From contig JAEVYS010000067.1 of NCBI GenBank assembly GCA_023392635.1, forward strand, positions 1 to 34,556: DNA of 34,556 bases, written 5' to 3'. The DNA comes from Actinomycetes bacterium. GTDB lineage: Bacteria; Actinomycetota; Actinomycetes; Propionibacteriales; Propionibacteriaceae. The position numbers and the translations under genes were made by a program. Shown in pieces: positions 8,152 to 15,585 of the stretch. The first letter of the stretch is position 1. Every line of letters starts with the position of its first letter. Under the pieces are notes generated by a model. That model was not told the DNA's origin and searched no databases. It saw nothing but the letters and a program-made list of their open reading frames with translations.

Positions 8152-8181
8152 CTGACATCTCGCGGCTCGGTCGCCTATCGT
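8152..8181 (+). promoter_or_regulatory. Candidate housekeeping promoter with long leader
   Basis: CTGACA (8152-8157) and TATCGT (8176-8181) are separated by 18 bases, a good housekeeping-type match. The predicted start near 8188 leaves about 235 bases before the YHS gene. That leader holds a strong hairpin (CTCCCGG 8193-8199 with CCGGGAG 8216-8222) and a possible leader peptide. Confidence 0.5.
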
Positions 8182-8264
8182 CGCAGCAGGCCTCTCCCGG
8201 TGGGTTCCGCCGACCTCCGGGAGCACGAAGGACATGCCGATCTGACTTGGAGGGGGCAGCCGGC

Positions 8265-8312
8265 GTGGTTCGTGTCTGCTGTGGCGGCGCCACGGATGGG
8301 GTAGTGCCGTGA
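8265..8312 (+). CDS. Possible 15-residue leader peptide with tandem cysteines
   Basis: A GTG at 8265 opens MVRVCCGGATDGVVP and stops at 8310-8312. It is preceded by a strong GGAGGGGG (8249-8256) at suitable spacing. Two adjacent Cys codons in a short upstream frame resemble cysteine-responsive attenuators described in mycobacteria. A GTGGC/GCCAC hairpin lies inside the frame (8280-8292). Hairpin CCGCG/CGCGG (8347-8361), followed by TTTT (8368-8371), could be the attenuator terminator. Existence as a translated frame is an inference. Confidence 0.3.
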   Translation: MVRVCCGGATDGVVP

Positions 8313-8365
8313 GCGCCCCCGGCAGGGCCGCAGGATCCCGCACCCGCCGCGCACCCCGCGGACCG

Positions 8366-8392
8366 GGTTTTGCCGTGCTGCCGGACGGGTAC
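8366..8392 (+). promoter_or_regulatory. SigB/SigF-type stress promoter
   Basis: GGTTT (8366-8370), a 16-base spacer and GGGTAC (8387-8392) match the actinobacterial stress-sigma consensus GGWWT-N16/17-GGGTAY at every position. The start would be near 8400, 25 bases before the YHS ATG. It lies inside the leader of the upstream housekeeping promoter, so the YHS pair may have two promoters. Confidence 0.6.
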
Positions 8393-8424
8393 CCGCCCGT
8401 TGACCCCCACAGTCAGGAGCCAGC

Positions 8425-8589
8425 ATGGCAGCCAATGCGACCCAGTGCCCGGTGTGTGGCATGAGTGTCGACCCCGAGGATGCGCCGTCGGCCAGCTACG
8501 ACGACCAGACCTACTACTTCTGCTCGGAAGGGTGCCGCGATGCGTTCGTCGGGGACCCGGCGAGCTATGTCGGGAACACGGGGAGTTGA
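8425..8589 (+). CDS. YHS-domain metal-binding small protein
   Basis: 54 residues, nearly all a YHS domain: CPVCGMSVDPED at residues 8-19, then YYFCSEGCRDAF with C33 and C37. C8, C11, C33 and C37 give a plausible four-cysteine metal site. YHS domains occur in metal-handling proteins such as heavy-metal ATPases, and free-standing ones are thought to bind or deliver metal; that role is inferred here. AGGAG at 8415-8419 sits five bases before the ATG. The next gene follows two bases after the stop, so the two are cotranscribed. Confidence 0.85.
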   Translation: MAANATQCPVCGMSVDPEDAPSASYDDQTYYFCSEGCRDAFVGDPASYVGNTGS

Positions 8590-8591
8590 GC

Positions 8592-8792
8592 ATGAGCGAG
8601 CAGAACACGCCCTCCGACGACCAGGCACAGGGCACCGGGCCGCGCGACGAGTGGGGCAGCGACGCGGAGCGGATGCCCAGGCTGAGCTCCGACCCCGATC
8701 CCGACCCGGACGCCGACGTGGTCGACACTCCGCCCCCCGGCCTGGGCGAGCCCGAAGAGGATCCGGACCCGGACGTGTCCGGGGCGATCTAG
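8592..8792 (+). CDS. Acidic, disordered 66-residue protein
   Basis: Starts ATG at 8592, two bases after the YHS stop. Composition is Asp, Glu, Pro and Ser rich with the repeats DPDPDPDAD and EEDPDPD, and no hydrophobic core, so it is probably unstructured. Asp-Pro-Asp runs can bind divalent cations, which would fit the metal-binding neighbour, but this is only inference. No family recognised. The upstream extension of the open frame to 8370 overlaps the YHS gene in another frame and is not used. Confidence 0.55.
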   Translation: MSEQNTPSDDQAQGTGPRDEWGSDAERMPRLSSDPDPDPDADVVDTPPPGLGEPEEDPDPDVSGAI

Positions 8793-8794
8793 CC

Positions 8795-11700
8795 TCAGGC
8801 CTCGTCCGGCTCCACGCCGGTCTCGATCACCCGACGAGCCACCTCGCGAAGCTTCAGGTTGCGGTTCTGGCTGGCCGTGCGCAGGCGTTCGAACGCCCCG
8901 GCCGGGGTGAGCCGGTGGCGTTCCACGAGAATGCCGATGGCCTGGCCGATCAGCCGGTGGCTCTCCATGGCGGTCTGCAGGTTGGCCTCGCGGTCGGCGG
9001 CGCGCTGCGCGGAGGCCACACGGTCGACGGCCAGTGCGAGCGACTGGGCGAGCAGGTCGGCCACGATCATCTCGTCGGGCCCGATCCGGCGCGGGCGCGG
9101 GAACTGCACCCAGGCCCGCACGCCGGTGGCGCTGCTCCGCGGCACCAGGAGGATGCCGGGGCGCAGGCTCCTCGTGTCCGGGCTGGGCTCACCGCCCAAA
9201 CCCAGTCGCACCTGCTCCGGGAGGCTCTCCGCGGTGAGCATCACGCCCCCGCTGATCAGCAGCTGCTTCTTCCCGTCGAGGTTCAGTTGCACCGTGCTGC
9301 CGCCGTCGAACAGGAGTCCGAGGCCGTGCTCGGCGACGGCGAGCAGCGTGTCCAGGTCCTCGATCGAGGCGAAGTCGGCGCTGACCTGGGCGGCGGCGGC
9401 ACGTCGCTCCCGGGCAGCGTGCTCGCGGCTGACGTCCCGGATCGTACGCACGTTCGCGGTGAGCCCGCTCTCGCGGTGCTGTACCTGCGCGCCGGTCGAC
9501 TGCACCCAGATCGGCTCGCGATCCCGGCGGTAGAACCGGAACTCGCCCCTCTGATCGTCCCCGCGACGAGCCCGCTCGTGTGCCTTGCTGATGATCTCCA
9601 GCGCCTCGGCGTCCTCCTCCGCCGTGGGCCACCACGGATAGGGCGGCCGGATGGGCCCGTCGGCCATGCTGTAGCCGAGCAGGTCGCTGAACGCCTGGTT
9701 CATCTCCAGGACGAGGCCCTCGGAGTCGAAGATCACCAGCCCGTCGTGGATCGCGGTCATCACGGCCCGGCGCCAGGCAGCGTCCACCGTTCGTTCGCGG
9801 GCCCGTTCGAGGTTGGCAGCGATGCGTGCCCGAAGGTCGAGCAGGCTGAACGGCTTGGCGATGTAGTCGTCCGCGCCTTCGCCCAGCCCGGTGGCTGCGG
9901 CGTCGTCGCTGCCCCGTGCGGAGAGCAGGAGCACCGGGAGGTCCCGCAGCGTCGAGTCCTCGCGGATCAGCCGCACCAGTTCGAGGCCGTCCATACCCGG
10001 CATGGCGAGGTCGCTCAGCACCACGTCGGGGCGGTTGCGACGGATGGACTCCAGCGCGCTCGCACCGTCACCGGCGGTCTCGACGGTGTAGCTGTCGGAG
10101 AGCGTGTCGGCGAGGAAGCGAGCGAGCGGCACGTCGTCCTCGACCACCAGCAGTCGTGGGCTCCCGCTGTCGGGGGCGGCCGGCGCCGGGGCCGACCATG
10201 ACTCGAACTCGGCGAGGAAGGACGTGGCGCGGCGCGGCGTGATCGAATCGCCCGTCTGGGTGGGCGCCGGCGGCTGGAACGGCAGCCTGATCGTGAAGGT
10301 GCTGCCCTCCCCGGGCGCGGAACGCAACGCCACGGTGCCGCCGAGCAGCTCGGTCAGCTGGCGCACCATGGCCAGGCCGATTCCGGCACCGGCCGGAGCG
10401 CGGTCGCCCGACGGCTGGCTGAGCCTCTCGAACCGGGCGAAGATCCGGTCGTGGTCCTCCGGGTCGATGCCGGGGCCGGTGTCGGTGACGCTGACCTCGT
10501 AGCCGGCGTCGTCCTCGGTCAGACGCAGCGTCACCGAGCCCGACGGCGTGAACTTCGCAGCGTTGGAGAGCAGGTTGAGCACGATGCGCTCGAACACGTC
10601 GTGGTCGACCAACGCCATGCGGGACAGGTCGGGGACGTCGACGACGAACTCCAGCCCGGCCCGCTCCAGGGCCGGCGCGAAGGCGGCGGAGAGTCCTCGG
10701 GTGAGCATCGCGATGTTGGAGGTCTGCAGCTGGGGGACCAGCCGTCCGGCCTCCATCCGGCTGAAGTCCAGCATGGCCTCAACCATGCGCGACAGCCGGG
10801 CGACATTGGCCTGCACCAGCGCGAGGTCGCTGCGGGTGCGCGGGCTCAGCTCGGGTTCGCGTTCGAGAATGTCCTCGACCGGTGCCGAGATGAGGGCGAG
10901 GGGCGTCCGCAACTCGTGGCTGACCCCCGCGAAGAACTGCGACTTGGCCGCGTCCAGGGCGGCAGCCCGAGCGACCCGCTTGCGCTCGGTCCACAGCTCG
11001 GACTGCGTGAGCAGCCCGGCAGCGAGGGAACTGGCTACCAGGGTCAGGTAGCTGTCGAGCTCGTCGTCCCAGGGCCGGGCGTCGCTGTGCCGGATCACCA
11101 GGACGTGCGTGGGGGCGTGGGTCTCCGGCTCCAGCACCGGGTAGGCGTGGAGGCGACCGGCGTCCGGTGCGGAACCCGCGTCGTGGGCGGCGCCGTCGGC
11201 CAGGCAGGCGCGCACGAGGGCGCCGGCACGGTCGCAGTCCAGCGGCTCGCCGAAGCTGGCCAGGGCGTCGCCGACGTCGCCGCCCGGGCGCGGGGCGCGG
11301 AACAGTGCGCCCGCGGGGTGGTCGGCAGCGTTGAGGCCGAGGACCCCCATCGCCAGGCCGGCCAGTTCCACGTCCGTGCGGCCCCCGGCGGTCTCGCGTC
11401 CCAGGCGTTCGAGCGTGCGCAGCCGCCGGGCGGCCAGCACCTGGCGCGTGGTCTCGACCGTCACGGTGAGGACGCCGCTCGTGCTGCCGTCGTCCTCGAT
11501 GATGGCAGACATGCTGAAGGTGAAGTAGCACTCCTCGCGCGGCATCGTGCGGTTCAGGCGCACCGCCATGTCCACGGCGAAGAACGGCCGTCCGGTGTCG
11601 AAGACGCCCTGGATCAGCTCCCTGGTCTGGTTGACGGTCTCCGGCCACACCTCGTCGTTCGTCCGCCCGAGTGCGGTCTCGAAGCGGTCGTCGCCGAAGA

Positions 11701-11959
11701 TCTCGCGGCAGGCGTCGTTGTAGATCAGCCGCAGGTCCGAACCCAGGCGCAACGCCATCGGGAACAGCGAGTTCAGGCACAGCATCACAGCCCCGCGTGC
11801 GGCGGCCGGCCAGGCATCGATGGGACCCAGCGGGGTAGAGGCCCAGTCGTGGGCCGCGACCCTGGCACCCATCTCACCGCGGGCAGAGAGCCACTCCAGC
11901 CACAGCGGCGGGACGGACGTCCCGTCAGGGGCGTCCGCGGCGGCGGTCTTGAACGTCAT
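8795..11959 (-). CDS. Hybrid sensor histidine kinase with ANTAR output domain
   Basis: 1054 residues. Domain order read from the sequence: PAS-like (about 40-175), GAF-like (185-320), HisKA with phospho-acceptor H348 (VSHELRTPL), HATPase with N466 (NLLSNAAKF), DTGPGID at 493-499 and a GAGIGLAMV lid, receiver with D650 (VVLSDLAMPGMDG) and K702 (IAKPF), PAS (730-845), GAF (850-985), then a C-terminal ANTAR domain (about 990-1046, HRLIGQAIGILVERHRL). ANTAR domains bind dual stem-loops in nascent RNA and prevent termination. No transmembrane segment is seen, so sensing is cytoplasmic. The ATG at 11959 has GGAG five bases upstream. Combining kinase, receiver and RNA-binding output in one chain is uncommon. 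Confidence 0.93.
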   Translation of the reverse strand: MTFKTAAADAPDGTSVPPLWLEWLSARGEMGARVAAHDWASTPLGPIDAWPAAARGAVMLCLNSLFPMALRLGSDLRLIYNDACREIFGDDRFETALGRTNDEVWPETVNQTRELIQGVFDTGRPFFAVDMAVRLNRTMPREECYFTFSMSAIIEDDGSTSGVLTVTVETTRQVLAARRLRTLERLGRETAGGRTDVELAGLAMGVLGLNAADHPAGALFRAPRPGGDVGDALASFGEPLDCDRAGALVRACLADGAAHDAGSAPDAGRLHAYPVLEPETHAPTHVLVIRHSDARPWDDELDSYLTLVASSLAAGLLTQSELWTERKRVARAAALDAAKSQFFAGVSHELRTPLALISAPVEDILEREPELSPRTRSDLALVQANVARLSRMVEAMLDFSRMEAGRLVPQLQTSNIAMLTRGLSAAFAPALERAGLEFVVDVPDLSRMALVDHDVFERIVLNLLSNAAKFTPSGSVTLRLTEDDAGYEVSVTDTGPGIDPEDHDRIFARFERLSQPSGDRAPAGAGIGLAMVRQLTELLGGTVALRSAPGEGSTFTIRLPFQPPAPTQTGDSITPRRATSFLAEFESWSAPAPAAPDSGSPRLLVVEDDVPLARFLADTLSDSYTVETAGDGASALESIRRNRPDVVLSDLAMPGMDGLELVRLIREDSTLRDLPVLLLSARGSDDAAATGLGEGADDYIAKPFSLLDLRARIAANLERARERTVDAAWRRAVMTAIHDGLVIFDSEGLVLEMNQAFSDLLGYSMADGPIRPPYPWWPTAEEDAEALEIISKAHERARRGDDQRGEFRFYRRDREPIWVQSTGAQVQHRESGLTANVRTIRDVSREHAARERRAAAAQVSADFASIEDLDTLLAVAEHGLGLLFDGGSTVQLNLDGKKQLLISGGVMLTAESLPEQVRLGLGGEPSPDTRSLRPGILLVPRSSATGVRAWVQFPRPRRIGPDEMIVADLLAQSLALAVDRVASAQRAADREANLQTAMESHRLIGQAIGILVERHRLTPAGAFERLRTASQNRNLKLREVARRVIETGVEPDEA

Positions 11960-12141
11960 TCGGCTCCATCGGGCGTGGCTGCGGGCGGCCGCACAGGGAT
12001 CTGTGAAGTTCCTTTCACCCTAGTACCTACGACAACCGCGTGTGGGTGGGGGAGCCACGCGCACCGCGGTGCGGTGCGCCGGCTGCTGGTTCAACCGGCA
12101 CACCTGGGCCAATGACCACCCGGGTAGCCATCGGACCTTGC

Positions 12142-12179
12142 CCCGCGGGCAACTTGCCCTTACCCGCCGTGCCCGCGGG
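12142..12179. terminator. Hairpin with competing inner palindrome between SDR and kinase genes
   Basis: CCCGCGGGCA (12142-12151) and TGCCCGCGGG (12170-12179) are perfect 10-bp complements. The palindrome GGGCAACTTGCCC (12147-12159) uses part of the left arm, so the two structures exclude each other. For minus-strand transcripts it lies after the SDR stop and before the ANTAR kinase. It may be a simple terminator or a switch. There is no T-run. Confidence 0.45.
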
Positions 12180-12228
12180 AACTCACCCCCTTGAGCCCAC
12201 CTACCACAACATCCGCCGCGACAGCTGG

Positions 12229-13128
12229 TCAGAAGGTGGCCTTGCCCCCGGTGACGCCGAGGATCGTGCCCGAGACGTAGCTGGCCGTGCGCTCGGCGGC
12301 CAGGAAGACATAGGCCGGTGCCAGTTCGGCAGGCTGCCCGGCCCGCCCCAGCGGAGTGTCCTTGCCGAAGTCCTCCAGCGACTCGGCGTCCCGGGTGGCC
12401 GGCTGGAGCGGCGTCCAGATGGGTCCCGGAGCCACGGCATTCACCCGGATGCCCCGGGGCCCGAGCTGCTCGGCGAGGTTCGCGGTCAGGCTGTTGATGG
12501 CCGACTTCGTGGCCGCGTAGTCGAGCAGCTTCGTCGAGGGCTGGTAGGCCTGGATCGAACTGGTGTTGATGATCGAGGACCCCCTGCCCAGGTGCGGCAG
12601 GGCGGCCTGCGACAGCCACAGGAGCGCCTCGAAGTTGGTCTTCAGCACCCGCTCGACGATCTCGGGCTTCAGCCCTTCGAGCGTGCCGTCGTCGTCGCGC
12701 GGGAAGTGGAAGCCGGCGTTGTTCACGAGGATGTCCAGGCCACCGAGGGCCGCCACCGCGTCGTCCACGACCTGACGGCACGCGTCCACAGCGGTCAGGT
12801 CGGCGGGCAGCGCGACCGCGCGTGCTCCCGCCTTCTCCAGCCAGGCGATGGTGTCGGCCGCGTCGGACTCCTCCTCCGGCAGGTAGTTGATGGCCACGTC
12901 GGCGCCCTCGCGGGCGAACGCGATCGCCACCGCGCGACCGATGCCGGAGTCGCCACCGGTGATCAACGCCCGCTTGCCCGCGAGCAGCCCGTTGCCCTCG
13001 TAGCTCTCCTCGCCGTGGTCGGGACGCGGCGTCATCTCGCTGGTGAGGCCCGGCGGCTCCTGTTCCTGTGCAGGGAAGCCCGCCTCCTCGTTCGCTGCCG
13101 GGCGGGGTTTCAGGTCCTGTTCACTCAT
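12229..13128 (-). CDS. SDR family oxidoreductase, general-stress type
   Basis: 299-residue NAD(P)-dependent short-chain dehydrogenase. A 50-residue Pro/Glu-rich N-terminus is followed by the Rossmann motif GGDSGIGRAV (58-67), NNAG (136-139), catalytic S190/S191, Y204 and K208 (YAATK), and the C-terminal SGTILGVTGG. The extended N-terminus and GGDSGIG variant match the Bacillus general stress protein 39 (YdaD)/YhdF subgroup, whose substrates are not known. It sits 72 bases downstream of topoisomerase IB on the same strand, so the pair may be cotranscribed. Confidence 0.9.
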   Translation of the reverse strand: MSEQDLKPRPAANEEAGFPAQEQEPPGLTSEMTPRPDHGEESYEGNGLLAGKRALITGGDSGIGRAVAIAFAREGADVAINYLPEEESDAADTIAWLEKAGARAVALPADLTAVDACRQVVDDAVAALGGLDILVNNAGFHFPRDDDGTLEGLKPEIVERVLKTNFEALLWLSQAALPHLGRGSSIINTSSIQAYQPSTKLLDYAATKSAINSLTANLAEQLGPRGIRVNAVAPGPIWTPLQPATRDAESLEDFGKDTPLGRAGQPAELAPAYVFLAAERTASYVSGTILGVTGGKATF

Positions 13129-13200
13129 TCCCGGCCACTACCCACCCCTACCCCGGCCGACGCACCCGGCCGGAAACGGTCGAGAGGGGCGGAGAAGGGC

Positions 13201-14205
13201 TCAGGCTTCGTTCAGCAGGTCGAGCACCGCGGCCTCGAGGGCTGCCTGGCGACGGGCCGGCGAGCGGAACGAGCGCCGTGCCACGTCAGCGATCGTGTCG
13301 CCCGACTCGTAGCGGTCGAGCACGCGCGGGTCGATGTAGGACGCCTTCGCGATCGCCGGGGTGTTGCCGAGGTAGCCGGCCACGTCCGCCACCGCCTGCT
13401 TCACCACGCGCTTGCGCGCGGTGGCGGTCGACCCCGGCTCGGGGTTGAGCGCGATCGACTCGGCGGCGATCACCGTCGCGTGCCACGTGCGGAAGTCCTT
13501 GGCGGTGAACTCGCCCTCGAAGAGCTCCGACAGATAGCTGTTCACCGCTGACGACGTCAGGTCTGCCCAACCGGTCGCCGTGCGGTACGCCAGCAGGCGG
13601 TTGCCCCCGTCGCGGCGGTCCCGCATCACGCGCAGGGCCGCCATCGCGTCCGGGTCGTCGATCATCACGAGATGCTCGATGCCGGACTTGCCGATGAACC
13701 GGAACACGAGCTGGTTGCCGTGGCGGCGCACGTGGGAGCGCTCGAGGGTGGTGAGACCGAACGACCCGTTGGCGTCTGCGTAATAGTCGTTGCCGATCCT
13801 GAAGTACCCCAGGTCGAGCAACCGGACGGCCAGGGCGGCCGCGCGTTCCAGCGGCATGCCCGAACTGCCGAGATCGGCCCCGACCCGGCGGCGGGCCCTG
13901 GGCAGGCGGGAGGCCGCAGCGGCGACGCGGTCGAACTTGAGCTTGTCGCGCAGGAGGCGCCACTGCGGGTGGTACAGGTACTGCCGGCGACCAGCGGCAT
14001 CGAACCCGGTGGCCTGGAGATGGCCGTTGGGATACGGGCAGATCCACACCTCCTGCCACGCCGGGGGGACGGCCAGGCGCCTGATCCGCTCGACCTGCTC
14101 GGGTGGAAGCCGTGCGCCGGTCTCGTCGACGTAGGCGAACCCGCCGCCGCGTCGGCGCCGGTGCCAACCCGGGGCGGCTGCGGAGACACGGCGGAGGCGC
14201 GGCAT
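13201..14205 (-). CDS. DNA topoisomerase IB
   Basis: 334 residues, poxvirus/eukaryote-like type IB topoisomerase found in some bacteria. It relaxes supercoils by a 3'-phosphotyrosine nick. Family landmarks: DLGYFRIGND (R136), the VFRFIGKSG block (K173), KDFRTWHATV (R239), and the active-site tyrosine Y290 in NTPAIAKASYIDP, with Arg and Lys assignments made by analogy to vaccinia. The start at 14205 gives MPRLRRVS. The open frame continues upstream to 14952 but that part is antisense to the DUF6328 gene. GGGTAT (complement of 14215-14220) lies close to the start and may be a stress-sigma -10 with a weak -35. Confidence 0.93.
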   Translation of the reverse strand: MPRLRRVSAAAPGWHRRRRGGGFAYVDETGARLPPEQVERIRRLAVPPAWQEVWICPYPNGHLQATGFDAAGRRQYLYHPQWRLLRDKLKFDRVAAAASRLPRARRRVGADLGSSGMPLERAAALAVRLLDLGYFRIGNDYYADANGSFGLTTLERSHVRRHGNQLVFRFIGKSGIEHLVMIDDPDAMAALRVMRDRRDGGNRLLAYRTATGWADLTSSAVNSYLSELFEGEFTAKDFRTWHATVIAAESIALNPEPGSTATARKRVVKQAVADVAGYLGNTPAIAKASYIDPRVLDRYESGDTIADVARRSFRSPARRQAALEAAVLDLLNEA

Positions 14206-14255
14206 GGGGACGGGATACCCGCCACAGGCCCGTCCGTCACCGCAGGGAGGGCCGC

Positions 14256-14283
14256 GGTTGTCCGGGGCAGCATTCCGGGGTAA
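14256..14283 (+). promoter_or_regulatory. SigB/SigF-like promoter before the DUF6328 operon
   Basis: GGTTGT (14256-14261), 16 bases, then GGGTAA (14278-14283). This is close to the stress-sigma consensus, with mismatches at the last base of each element. It would drive the three-gene run 14338-16994, including the SDR-TspO fusion. Confidence 0.45.
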
Positions 14284-14337
14284 CCCTTGGAGAAGGACCC
14301 GCCGCCGGAGCGGGCACCCACCCGCGGGAGGACCGCC

Positions 14338-14853
14338 ATGGCGCAGCAGAACCCGTCCGACGATTCCGGCGGTGCACCGGGACGCAACGAGACGCCGGCC
14401 GAGCGCATGGACCGCAACTGGACCGAGTTGCTCCAGGAGTTGCGCGTCACCCAGACCGGCATCCAGATCCTGTCCGGGTTCCTGCTCACCCTGCCCTTCC
14501 AGTCGCGGTTCACCGAGCTGGGCCCGGTGATGTCCGGGCTGTTCCTCGCCGCGGTGGGTTTCGGCACGCTGTCCACGTGCCTGATCGTGGCCCCGGTCAC
14601 GGCCCACCGCCTGCTCTTCCGCGAGCATGCGAAGGATCTCCTGGTGGACGCCGCGGACCGGTGCGCCAAGGCGGGGCTCGTCTGCCTGGGCATCACGGTC
14701 ACGCTCGTGACCAGCCTCGTGTTCGGTTTCGTCGGCGGCCCGGTGCTCGGCATCGTCGCGGCGACCGTCTGTGCGCTGGCCTTCCTCGTGCTGTGGCTCG
14801 TGGTACCGCTCAGGATGCGGCAGAGCCCGGAGAACGACGCCCGGTACGTGTAG
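14338..14853 (+). CDS. DUF6328 family membrane protein
   Basis: 171 residues. A soluble N-terminus is followed by the conserved RNWTELLQELRVTQTGIQIL segment and four hydrophobic helices (roughly 45-70, 75-100, 115-135, 140-160). This matches the actinobacterial DUF6328 family, function unknown. The ATG at 14338 has GGGAGG (14326-14331) six bases before it, which rules out the longer frame from 14287. It lies three bases ahead of the CPBP protease gene and is likely first in the operon. Confidence 0.85.
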   Translation: MAQQNPSDDSGGAPGRNETPAERMDRNWTELLQELRVTQTGIQILSGFLLTLPFQSRFTELGPVMSGLFLAAVGFGTLSTCLIVAPVTAHRLLFREHAKDLLVDAADRCAKAGLVCLGITVTLVTSLVFGFVGGPVLGIVAATVCALAFLVLWLVVPLRMRQSPENDARYV

Positions 14854-14856
14854 TCG

Positions 14857-15585
14857 ATGGTCAATCCTTTCGCCGAACTGCGGGCCTTCCTGCGCGCCGC
14901 ACTCTTCGACCCGGTGGGGCAGTCGCGGGAGGAGACCCGGGGGACGGTGCACCGGCGACGCTGGGTGGCCGCGGCAACCCTGGTGGTCGGCGCCGCCACC
15001 TTGGCCTGGGCGTTGCGGATCCCCGCCGGCGACCCCCTCTTCTACCCGGCCACGTTCGGGCTGGCGCTGGTCTGGACGGTGGGGGCCCTCCTGTCAGGGC
15101 CGCTGCACCTGGGGCGCGCGCACACGCGGGCCGGCACCCGCACGAGCCGTTCGGTGGTGCAGTCGCTGGCGCTCGGCGTCCTGCTGCTCGGCGTCTTCCT
15201 CGCCGGGGCCATCCTCGTGGCTGCCGTGCCCGAACTGCGCGACCCCGTCCAGGGACTGCTCGACCACGCGAGGTTCGGCTCGCTGCCACTGGTCGCGGTG
15301 ATCACCGCCGTCAACGGCATCGCCGAGGAGCTCTACTTCCGCGGCGCGTTGTTCGCCGCGCTCCCGATCCGTCGCGCCATCCTCGGCACCACCCTGGTCT
15401 ACGGCCTCACCGTTGTGCCCACGATGATCCCGCTGCTGGTGTTCGCCGGCTTCGTGCTGGGGCTCGTGGTGGGGCTCCAGCGCCGGGTGACCGGCGGCGT
15501 TCTCGGCCCGATCGTCACCCACCTCACATGGAGCCTCGGCCTGCTGTTCCTCCTGCCCTACACCCTCGACGTCTGGAGCGCCTGA
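14857..15585 (+). CDS. CPBP family intramembrane metalloprotease
   Basis: 242 residues with several transmembrane helices. The CPBP/CaaX-protease signature EELYFRG (EExxxR) lies at about residues 156-162 and a conserved histidine is present in THLTW near the C-terminus. Bacterial members are putative membrane proteases; the substrate here is unknown. It starts three bases after the DUF6328 stop and its TGA overlaps the next gene's ATG by one base, so the three genes form one operon. Confidence 0.88.
   Translation: MVNPFAELRAFLRAALFDPVGQSREETRGTVHRRRWVAAATLVVGAATLAWALRIPAGDPLFYPATFGLALVWTVGALLSGPLHLGRAHTRAGTRTSRSVVQSLALGVLLLGVFLAGAILVAAVPELRDPVQGLLDHARFGSLPLVAVITAVNGIAEELYFRGALFAALPIRRAILGTTLVYGLTVVPTMIPLLVFAGFVLGLVVGLQRRVTGGVLGPIVTHLTWSLGLLFLLPYTLDVWSA

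Noticed and set aside
8193..8424. Possible cobalamin or other riboswitch in the YHS leader
   Set aside because: I could not match any conserved riboswitch core. The hairpins are better explained as leader or attenuator structure.
14206..14952. Upstream extension of the topoisomerase IB frame
   Set aside because: It is antisense to the DUF6328 gene, and the family N-terminus begins at the ATG at 14203-14205 on the minus strand.
14103..15584. Plus-strand extension of the SDR-TspO frame
   Set aside because: It covers the DUF6328 and CPBP genes in another frame. The ATG at 15585 gives the normal SDR beginning and overlaps the CPBP stop.
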